64,000 nucleotides of DNA from NCBI GenBank assembly GCA_037974965.1, contig JBBPFI010000006.1, forward strand, positions 1,860,001 through 1,924,000, in the 5' to 3' direction. The notes under the pieces were generated by a model that saw only the letters and a list, made by a program, of their open reading frames with translations, searched no databases and had not been told where the DNA came from. Positions 55,553 to 64,000 of the stretch are shown in pieces (position 1 is the first letter of the stretch; each line of letters opens with the position of its first letter). This DNA comes from Dacryopinax spathularia. Lineage: Eukaryota > Basidiomycota > Dacrymycetes > Dacrymycetales > Dacrymycetaceae. Position numbers and translations under genes: made by a program.

Positions 55553-57417
55553 CGAGGATAGGGGATAGACGCTTGAACAACTTGGGTTCACGCACTGTCC
55601 GCCGGGAATGCGTCGCATTCGGCATAACTGATACACTGGGTGGTGGCCTCAGTACAGTCCTCTTCGTGCAGAGGAACACACACAGCGCGGGCATAACTTC
55701 CATTCGTGGATCACCTGGAGGGCCGCAACCCAAAGGAAGGCTCAATGAAGTACCGACGAAGTGTTCGAGTCCGACGTCCGATGCGATGCTTTGGGCGCAG
55801 CCTGAGGCAAGTGACGGCGCGCCCGCGGAGGTCTCTGCCTGTGGGCGGCCCCTGGGTTAAAAGCAACCGTCCCCCGACAGAGACGAGGGAGTGAGGAGGC
55901 TATCAGCCTTCCGGGACATGCCGCTAACGTGGTGGACAGAGGCAGGTGCGTCGTCGACGGTAGTCGGCATGGTTTAGGATGCATCCCAGGGTGGGGGGGG
56001 AGAGAAGAGACATGGGAGGCGGGGGCGTGTGAGGGCGTGAGCATTTTGGATAAGCAGGCAGTTTCGGGGGGAATGACAAGGGTTGGTGGGACCCAGGGGC
56101 TGAGAAAGCACTCCGAAAGTTTGCGAGGAAGAAGCGGGATTGGGGAAGCGTGGTGCAAAGCCTCGGCAGCTCAGCTCGCACGAATACGGGGGTCTCCCCG
56201 GCCAAGTAAGGGAGACTGGATGACAGAACACGGGAGTCATTCCGTCGATCGACTCTCGCGGGCCAGCTTTGTCGGCGAAGTGCCATAAGCAAATGGCTCG
56301 AGTTATCAGGCATGCGGTTCTTGTGGCCATTGTATTTTCACCGTTCTGCCGCCATGGGCAAGCTTGAAAGGTTTGTCGTGCCAAATCGGTAGGAAGATGG
56401 CCGACACAACGCGGACGTCGAGGGCACTTGCGTGATATATTCATTTGGGCAGGATGTTCTTCGAGTAAGGGAGAAACGCGGGCTGATGCGAGGTGACCAT
56501 GCTCGACACGCAGTTCTCCCAAGCTGGGGAGGGGCTATGAAGAGCCCTTTCAAGGCTTAGACCCCATAGAGATGGCTGACAAGATAGTCGTGTTCCACTC
56601 TGCAGTTGCCTCCATATTGCTCTCTAGGCGGTGCGGACGTTTTGTCAAGGAGACAGGAGCAACAGGCATACGTTCTGCAACCGAGAGGGCGATGAGGCTA
56701 AGTTGCCGCATGCAAAACAAGAAACTGAGTTTGATCTCACCGTCTTCGTCATTTCTAGCTCGGAGCATTGAGGAAGCGTGGCAGCATCTTGGCCGTTTCA
56801 CCCTAATCATGAAATCGTACACGAGAACCCAGCCTCTGAGCACACTGGTGCGTGGCATGACACGTTGATATCCGGCAGTACTGAGGCATCCCGCTGTGGA
56901 CGGAGATTCAGTCAGATTTCCCATCATACTGGGATCTCCCACCCCACATGGAGGACTCACTATGCTGTGCTATTCCACCGCAATGGGATATGGCGTAAGG
57001 AGTGATTGATTTCGGCCATTCAGTACTTTTGAGGGATACCTGTGGTACACCGATGGCTGGGTGAGGGATGACTATTTTACCCAGCGAGCATCTTGCCAAT
57101 TTGTTCGAAATCGCGCGCGGTATGGCTTAAAAGCCACATATTCGCTCGCGCGCAGCCTGGATGAGTGAGGACTTTAACAAGGCGCCTGAAAATGCCGTAT
57201 TCCGGGAGATACCTCGAGCATTGGGCGCGATCACCCGCATCAACCGAGGGAGGCGGCCGTCTCGGCGGTTCTCTGCCGCCGGCCCTGCACAACGCGCGAG
57301 GACATCGCTTTGGGACGGCTCCCTCTGGTGTGCCTTGCACAGCCACAGCCGTCGCGCCGGCGTCTTTGGCCAGCGGGCATGTGCAGTGCCTTTACCCTCG
57401 CTACCTTTCCCCCGAGG

Positions 57418-59599
57418 ATGGATGCTGTGAGGCGGTTTCAGGTGGATGATGGCAGGAGTGCACGCGGATGGCTCGATGCGCAGGCATGCCCAGTGCTTAT
57501 CGAAGGGATCGGCTCCGCATTCGCCCAGGGTCGGTGGGCGAGGCGCATTCGCGTTATCACCGGCTCACAGGGTACCTAGGTGGGCTCCGGCAGGAGCTGC
57601 CCGAACGACTCCGCAATCATTCGGTTCCGTTTTTCCCCCGTGCGGTGGGTGTCGGGGAGGCGAGGGAGGGCAGCCAATACGGAGTGCGTGCGAGACCCGC
57701 GCCTCATCGGGTGGTGGACTGGTTGAAACATGTGTCGCGCACGCCGCGTGTGTTCCTTCCGCTGGGGGAGGAGGATCTCCTGCGGTACCGTGTAAGCGTC
57801 CCATTCGTCGCCGCGCCCATGGTTTCCTATGACTGATGGTCGGTCGTCCTAGCCCATGGATACCGCTGTCGTCCTCGAGTTTGACTGCGGAGCGACGCTG
57901 CCGTGGTCGGTCGCTCCGTCCGTTGTGGAAGCCGGTGCTCACTGCAGCGTTCAGGGATGTGGAACCGTCGGGGGCCCTCCGTTACGTAAGCCGGGCGGCG
58001 GTTGCTCTGCTTCTGCTTCCATGGGCTCACCTCCGTGTCGCGACAGATGCTCCTGCTTGATGGTGCTTCGTCGGCTACGCTGGAGTGGACGCTTCTTCCC
58101 GCCGGAAGGCGCGTCGATGTGGAGGAGCGTCTGTGGTCGATGGAAAAGCCTGCAGGGAAGGAGGGATTCCTCATGGCTGAGAGTGAGTTGGCGGGGTTGT
58201 CCGAGGCGGTGGGGTCCTCCCGAGGCGTGCAGGCCATGGGTGAATTAATGATCATTCCTGGTGAGGCGTATCATTCGGTGCGAGTTTCGGCCACCCGGCG
58301 GCCTGAGGGTGCTAAACGGCCTTGATGGATGCAGATGGTCGCGACGGGCCGTGCCGTTGTGCTCTCGTGGACGCAGGCCACCGTCCGCAGCGCAGCCGGC
58401 CACGTGAGCCGTGGGATGTGGCGTCAAAACCGGTTCGTTGGGTTCCCACAGCGGTGTACGTCATCGATGGGCTCACCGCGGCTTCCGCTGGGCTAGGACA
58501 TGTCGGCGTGATCCCTACCGAATGCGTGCTCTGGTCTACACCGCCGTGGAAAAGTGTGCCCTTGAACTGATGCCCTTTGCGTGCGCTTGGGAGGCGGCGA
58601 CAATGGAGGCAGGGAGGGCCCATACCGACGGTGTTGGGCTGTTTGACAGGGCCCGGGACATCTACCGGGCGGCTCGGGAGGGGAGAAAAGAGTGGACGAT
58701 CGGATATGAGGAGACTCTGGAGAGGATGAGCGAGCTTGCTCAGCTGCTGCCAATACTGGACTACGTGCTGGTCATGGAGGCTGGTGGGGACGAAGAAGAA
58801 GTGCTCGGGCGCCGCGGGTGGACGGATCTTTGCCGGTTCTGTGACGGTGAGCTGTTCCGGGCGTTCTTCCTCTGTGGGGCTTCTCCGCCCTGTCGAGCAC
58901 GGCTCTGCGGGCTGTGTGTGGGCACGACGCGGTGTTGCTCGTGCGACTTTGCCATGCGACCGGCGGCGTTGGCGGCGTTTGCGGACTACTTGCTCATTCG
59001 CAACGTGGCGGCTGTGGCCTGCGCGGTGATGGGGTACCCAGTGCCGCATCCGACCATCATTGCAGACGGCCAGCAGCTGTGAGTGCGACCATTGAGGGTG
59101 AACGAGGGCTCGAATGACTGTTCGTCACAGGGTCTGTCTCTTCGCTGAAGCCCCGGCGGTGCACTGGGCAGCCACCGCGCTGAGTGCGCACAGGGCGACT
59201 AGCATCCATGGTGCGTCGGTGCTCGCCACCGAATGCGCCCATGGAGCACGATGGTATGTGCCTGGCGCAGGCTCTGACCGCGCCTGTGTTCTTTGTCTGT
59301 GGGAGCGAGAACGGCGTCATCCGATCGCTGTGTTCCAAGCTGCGCGCGGGCTGTTCGCGGCTACCGCATCATCCGGAGATGCCAATGTCCCTCCTTGTCG
59401 GGGCCCGACACTCGACCTACGATGGGAACTGCAGGGATTGGGACGTGTGAACATATGGGCCGAGGCTGTCGAAGCGCTTCTCTCTCCGTTCTCGGGACCG
59501 CCCGTTGGCGGCGGCCTGCGTCCCGGGCGATTTGACAGAGCCGTGAGAGATGGACTCCCAGGGCCTAGCGCACAGGAAGCCGTCCGGGTAGGATACTAG
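57418..59599 (+). CDS. JmjC-like / cysteine-rich family protein, copy D
   Basis: Proposed exons: 57418-57571, about 57685-57791, 57853-57902 (50 nt), 57955-57985 (31 nt), 58047-58277 (231 nt), 58335-58417, 58497-59078 and 59131-59599; total 1707 nt, 568 residues. All splice sites from 57792 onward have paralogue support except the 58418 donor; the first intron's acceptor is the weakest point. The N-terminus has PVLIEGI and RIRVITG, as in JmjC/KDM2 proteins. The cupin half is TLEWTLL...GELMIIPGEAYHS; the expected HxD region reads GASS, so catalysis is doubtful. Cysteine modules are at about 331-375 (CRFC...FFLCG...LCGLC...CCSC) and about 465 (CVLC...RHP). It is the closest relative of copy A. 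Confidence 0.75.
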
Positions 59600-61070
59600 A
59601 CAATGTTCACTCCTGAGCAGACGTGTTGGTCTTCCGCGCTTGAGTTTCTGGCCAGTGTCCACGGCCTGAAATCGTCGCCTTCGAGCCTGGCCTTTGAGGG
59701 TGATATGCGCCCGGCGCCAAACATAAACGAAGGCAGTATCGGTAGGGCGGTGCGGAGAAGTGCTGGGCCGGCATGGTTCCGAACCGTGTCAAGCGTCAAC
59801 TTGAAGGGAAGCAGTGCGCCTGAAAGCGATGAGGAAAAGGGGGCCGGTTCAGACCGGAGCTGCCTTGGGTTCCCTTTGCTGATGATGTCGGTCATTCAGA
59901 CGAGGCTGGCCCTTATCCTCCACCACGTAGCTTTCAATCTATGGATGGGATGATGATGACCGATCATCCCCTTTCTTGTGGCACTCACAATCACCATATG
60001 CAATGGATGATGATGATATTAATCAAATATCCTGGTCCATACAAGCAGGCGTCATGTGCTGGCTAGGTGACGGTTCAAGGGAGCGAAGCGAGCGTGTTAG
60101 TGTTCGTGTTACGGTACGGCGTACAGTTGGGTTGTAAGTATGGGCTATGTCATCGGATTGCAACATTAGCATGGAGCGCCTTTTCGCTAGCGGGGCGTGT
60201 CTGTCGGTAGGGTATATGAGAGAATTTCAGGTCGCTTTCCTAGCCCACCGGTGAGAGGGAGTGAAGGGAGCGCGTGTGGTTTAGGGTGCTGTTTGTGGTG
60301 AGCTTGGCTACACGTATCAGGCACAGTGCCACGTGCCCGGAGCCTCCTCGTCGACGTTGACGAGGATTCCTCTGGCCGCGGGCTTGCCGGACGAATACCG
60401 AACGGTTGGCATGAGCTGGTTGTATGCGGGAAGAGCGCAGGATGGACGGTACAGGCGTCCCTCAAAGGTCCTTTGACGGTCACGGACACGGACGTGCGTG
60501 GGGGAATGAGATTGTAGGAGGAAGTATATACGCCGTGGAGGAGAGGAATTACCACCTGTCGTGTTTCGATGGTCCAATCGTCCCGAAGCGCTGCTTTGAG
60601 CGTGGTTATGGGGCTCGGCATGACGTTTGTGAGCCAAAGCGGGCCTCGCAGGCGTTCTGTTCGGGGGCCCTCGGTCCGGAAGGGTGACGGGACGCTGTGG
60701 CCGACCGTTCTGGGCAGGAAGGGGGAGCGGTCGCGCCACGGCCGGTCTCGAAGGCCGTGGGCGGCGCGCAGGGCTGGGCGAAGGTCCCCAGGTGGCGGGT
60801 GGGGTTGAGGCACTAATGGTGGTTTCGCTGCGTGTTTGAGGGCGTTGCCCTTAACCGACGGAAGGCGCCTTGTGAACGGAGGGCTGAGGGAGGCAATGGG
60901 TGGCGGAGCTGATCGCCTTCGAGACGAAGGTACAGGCGAACGCAAGGCCGGATCGGACCCTCGGACAGGCCTGATGGCACCGCCACCAAGGGCCGGCTGG
61001 GGCGATCGTGAGGCGGGGGAAGGTCGAAGTGGCAGGGTAGGGCCCTGCACTCTTCTTGTAACGTTTCTCG
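59600..61070. other. intergenic stretch with telomere-flank-like word
   Basis: About 1.5 kb between copies D and E. At about 60079-60094 it has GGGAGCGAAGCGAGCG next to GTGTTAGTG, resembling the words flanking the telomeric repeats at 12.25 and 40.45 kb. ATGATG runs occur near 59.95-60.02 kb. One weak minus frame is listed separately. Confidence 0.5.
60187..60621 (-). CDS. possible hypothetical protein
   Basis: An ATG-initiated minus-strand frame of 144 codons. The first 75 residues look protein-like (TTLKAALRDDW, VVIPLLHGVYTSSYNLIPP, SVSVTVKGPL); the remainder is Ser/Pro/Arg-rich, where a different frame (GKPAARGILVNVDEEAPG) looks more natural, so an intron may intervene. No family recognised. 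Confidence 0.3.
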   Translation of the reverse strand: MPSPITTLKAALRDDWTIETRQVVIPLLHGVYTSSYNLIPPRTSVSVTVKGPLRDACTVHPALFPHTTSSCQPFGIRPASPRPEESSSTSTRRLRARGTVPDTCSQAHHKQHPKPHALPSLPLTGGLGKRPEILSYTLPTDTPR

Positions 61071-63283
61071 ATGGTGCGGTCAATGCGTGAGTTCATGTAT
61101 GAGGCGGGGACATGGAGGGACGTACTTCCGGAGGTGGTTCGCGCGGTGCGCGTCGAGGGCGAGCCCGTGTGCGTGCGCGGTCTCAATCGAGCCGCAGGAT
61201 GGCGGCCCGAGTTATTTGACCCCGGGGCGGACATCTTCCAGCAGCACGAGGTGGATGTGTTTGATGTGTCCACCCGGGACATTCTTTCCATGATGGGTGA
61301 ATCTCTCGTGTCAACGCTGGAGGCCTCGGGTCAGTCCAGTAGGTCCCCATTCGGAGGGATCGGAGTTGTCTCGCGCTCAACGCAGGGTAGGCCCGCTGTT
61401 CTGGCGGGATGGGCCCCTCCCGCCGTCCTGGGTGCGATGGATACGCGACGACATGGACGACGCGCTCCAAGCGCTTACGCCCGGCAACGCCGGCGATTTG
61501 ATGCGGTTCGTTCCGAAGGTGGACACGCTGCTGGGTTACGGAGGGAAGGAAGGGTCGGGCGGGGTCATGTGAGTCTGCAAAGCCGGGGCGTCCTGAGGGC
61601 CGTGCTGATGCGCATCGTGAGGGCAGGCGTATGGAATCAATGGGCACTGAATCGGCGGTGAGCAATGTCCCGCTCTCTTTGTGCACCGCAACGTTATTTG
61701 TGACGGCGATTTGCGCAGTATCTCACTGTCTCTACCGCGAACGAGTCAGATGTGACGGAGTGGCTTGTCCTGGGCATGGACGATTCGCTCGCCTTCCTCT
61801 CTGCCAGCCCTGATGCGGGGTTGGTCGAGGGTGAGAAACGGTTTACACTGGAGGAGCTGGAGTCCTCGACGGCGGCTGTGTATGTGTGCGAGCAGAAGGT
61901 GGGCGATCTCGTGCTTATCCCGCCGATGTGTCTGCAGCAGGTGAGCCAGGTGAGAGCCGCTGTTGAAGGCCTGTTTGACGTGGGCGGGCAGGAGACGCAC
62001 CGAGGAGGGCTCCAGCTGAGGATCGGCTGGTCCTTGTTGTCTCCGTACGGCCTTCGTCTGTCGGTCATCCAGGGTCTGCTTCAACGGTGGTGCGGTTCAC
62101 CTGCTGCCGTCCACGCGTGCGTCTAAGCTGACGGAAGGACAGGCTGTGTATCCGGCAAGTTACCAGGGCCCCGGACGTTGCCAGGGCAGCCGTACGATGG
62201 TACATTGGCTTGCTGCGTTCAGCCGCCACGCAGGCGATGGCCGACAAGGCCAAGGGCGAGCTGCTTGCGGAGTTTCGCTCCGTCTTAGTGGCGTATCTGG
62301 CGATGGTCGCCTCGGACTATCTGCCCGAGGGAACGTGGACACGGGTGAGGGAGGGGAACTACGAGTGTGACTACTGCGGTGCGGACCAGCTCTGCACGTT
62401 CTTCCGGTGCGACCAACGCTCGCGCCACGTGTTGGGCGCCGCCTACGACATCTGCGGCTGGTGCGTGAGCATTGGCCGAGGCTGCCCTTGCCGCGCAGTC
62501 TTGGTGCCGGTGGCGTTCCGAAGCCCGTCGTTGATGCTGGAGCTGTACAACGAGGGGGCGAAGATCCTGGAGGAGGTGGGTCCTGCCGAGTTCGCCAGCC
62601 CGCTTCCGGTGTTATCCCAAAGGTGGGCCTGGGTCACAGGGACGGTGACGGTCCATGTGCTGATGCTCCGACCCACAGCGACCTTGAAGGACAGCACACC
62701 TATGCGTTGTGGAGCTGCGGTGCGGCGGCCTGGCTCGGCCTCCTGGTACAGCGCGCGGTGCGTTCGGACGGTCTTGTGCTCTGGCCCGGCTGACAGGTGA
62801 ACCCGACAACTGTAGGTCGCCGAGCAGGGCTCTGGGCCGGAGGGCACCCCGATTCGGCCCGCACTGGTAGCGGCCGAACCGCTGCGGAGGACGGCGGAGA
62901 GTGGGCGCGAGGTGAAATTGCGGGAGGGAACTGACGGTCCGTGCTGTCCTGCCTGTGATGCGGTTGTCTCCGGCCGGACGGCAATGGAACACGGCGTACA
63001 CCCGGCAGAAGCCATGCTCTTGTCATTGCCGTGGGGGGCGATGGAACAGTCGAGCCGCCTTTGTGGGCTTACCGAGGAAGGGGGGAGGAGGGAGCCAGGA
63101 CGGCTGTGCGTGCGCGAGATGCTCACTTGGGATACATGGCGGGTGGGCCGCACGCTGATGGCGTATATTCCCCTGGTAGGACAGCCGGTGAAGCCCCACT
63201 CCACCGGGGGATGGTTTGACCAGGGCACGCAGCCAGGGATGCCCAGCAAGCCTTTCCTTGCCGGCCTCCCCACCCATCAGTGA
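61071..63283 (+). CDS. JmjC-like / cysteine-rich family protein, copy E
   Basis: Eight exons: 61071-61329, 61391-61568, 61627-61657 (31 nt), 61719-61940, 61992-62086, 62167-62622, 62679-62757 and 62816-63283; total 1788 nt, 595 residues. The 50-nt exon of copies B-D is fused here to the preceding exon (61519-61568). The N-terminus reads EPVCVRGLN, then VDVFDVSTR and LPPSWVRWIRDDM, in the order seen in KDM2-type JmjC proteins. The cupin half (VTEWLVLG ... VYVCEQKVGDLVLIPPMCLQQ) is the clearest JmjC match in the window, but the HxD position reads NESD. Cysteine modules are at about 328-373 (CDYCG...FFRC...CGWC...CPC) and about 483-505 (CPAC...EHGVHPAEA). Function is unknown; a non-catalytic chromatin adaptor is one inference. 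Confidence 0.8.
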
Positions 63284-63527
63284 TGTAGTGCACCGGCTGT
63301 GACCGCTTAGGTTACCTTTTTGAATGTTGATCATGCGCTTGTGACAGGGAGGAAGGGCGCACAAATCGATTAAACGCAAGCGACGAAAGATACACGGAGA
63401 CTGTAGGACTTCGGTAAGAGCGGCCCGGCCGCACCGGTGCGGGTGGACCGAAGTTGACAAGCGAAGGAGCGCTTGCTAGGTTGATTGACCGCTGCCCCGG
63501 TTGACAAGGTTGGGGTGTGCCCCCGAC

Positions 63528-64000
63528 TTATGTGGAGAACCCTTCCTTGTTTGGGAGCCCTTGCATCATGGTTGACAGGAAGTCATCAAGAGGTACACTC
63601 TTCCCGCTTCGCGGATGGACAACCGAGAACCCGGGGAGACGATGGAAGTTGGCTGCATCGCCAGATGTATACGGAGGTGGAGATGCTTCCGGGCAGGCCA
63701 AGGGAGAGCTGGTAGGGCGGGCGCGGGTGCGCTTCGGCCTCTCACTCTCCGTCTCCTGTCCCGCCCCGGTGGAACTGCGCCGACGCTTGACTGAGTGGGC
63801 TGCGGAGACCCAGTCAGTTCCTTGCGTGAGGCGACAATCGGGCTGCGGCGAACAGAGTCCTTCCGTGGCATGGACGGAGGAAGAGGAGGGAACGGGGAGG
63901 ACGTTCGGAGGAAACGACGCACCGGGAGTCACGGCGGTGGCCGTCTCTGAGATCCCCAGAATGGTTGGTAACGCCTCGGACACCGGATCGGGATGGGCAG
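63528..64000 (-). CDS. hypothetical protein, partial (5' end outside window)
   Basis: The minus-strand frame is open to the right edge and stops at 63528. It is Ser/Pro-rich with a basic motif (ESERPKRTRARPTSS), then LPGFSVVHPRSGKSVPLDDF. The same order, disordered region, basic motif, then a 'GK.VP' segment, occurs in the gene at 45114-46718, so the two are paralogues. Here the protein ends soon after the shared segment, without the C-terminal helices. Confidence 0.5.
   Translation of the reverse strand, partial: AHPDPVSEALPTILGISETATAVTPGASFPPNVLPVPSSSSVHATEGLCSPQPDCRLTQGTDWVSAAHSVKRRRSSTGAGQETESERPKRTRARPTSSPLACPEASPPPYTSGDAANFHRLPGFSVVHPRSGKSVPLDDFLSTMMQGLPNKEGFST

Larger units (their letters stand above)
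54138..57417. other. gene-poor stretch with poly-G tract and GGTTC-rich element
   Basis: About 3.3 kb. It contains a poly-G tract (54373), a GGTTC-rich element with inverted ends (54620-55044) and one candidate exon (55235-55552). The part at 56.5-57.0 kb is less GC-rich, with frames on both strands that could not be identified. Confidence 0.45.

Overview
The window looks like an accessory, probably subtelomere-derived, stretch of a fungal chromosome, most likely a basidiomycete. The evidence is GC-rich coding DNA, many short introns (about 42-75 nt, GT..AG with CTGAC/CTAAC-like branch sites), interstitial TTAGGG repeats at about 12.26 kb and 40.44 kb, a telomere-linked-helicase (TLH) type gene, F-box/leucine-rich proteins and basidiomycete-style zinc-cluster motifs. 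No rRNA, tRNA, CRISPR array or bacterial-type operon was recognised. Gene models were built by reading both strands and asking whether frames join through plausible introns; for the multigene families the paralogues confirm each other's splice sites.

Layout. 0-0.9 kb: 3' end of a JmjC-like/cysteine-rich gene (copy A). 2.2-3.8 kb: F-box-like gene, followed by a long poly-G tract. 4.6-7.0 kb: minus-strand genes of unknown function. 9.0-11.7 kb: a fused leucine-rich/F-box gene. 12.26 kb: telomeric repeats. 13.0-14.3 kb: zinc-cluster gene copy 3 (minus). 15.0-24.0 kb: a TLH neighbourhood, with two free-standing copies of the TLH C-terminal cysteine domain (15.0 kb plus, 17.8 kb minus) and an apparently intact three-exon gene of about 1642 residues combining zinc fingers, an OrsD domain, a tyrosine-recombinase-like domain, a RecQ helicase and a C-terminal cysteine domain. 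26.2-28.0 kb: very GC-rich F-box gene. 28.4-34.2 kb: minus-strand genes, including zinc-cluster copy 1, plus a MITE-like element at 30.7 kb. 34.2-38.8 kb: lower-GC, gene-poor stretch bounded by an 86-bp inverted repeat (34.85 and 40.75 kb). 38.8-40.3 kb: zinc-cluster copy 2. 42.2-44.5, 47.0-49.2, 57.4-59.6 and 61.1-63.3 kb: JmjC-like genes B, C, D and E. 50.9-52.3 kb: second F-box paralogue. 53.7-54.1 kb: another free-standing TLH-type cysteine domain. 63.5 kb to the edge: a partial minus-strand gene related to the one at 45-46.7 kb.

The main themes are three expanding families. (1) Five JmjC/KDM2-like proteins whose cupin lacks a visible HxD motif in the four copies where it can be read, followed by two cysteine modules; their exons of exactly 50 and 31 nt are conserved. 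(2) Three minus-strand zinc-cluster proteins sharing a phase-0 intron just before the cluster. (3) The TLH gene and its solitary cysteine-domain relatives. JmjC-like, zinc-cluster and F-box proteins suggest chromatin or regulatory roles, but no function is shown by the sequence. All homology statements come from reading motifs, not from a database search.
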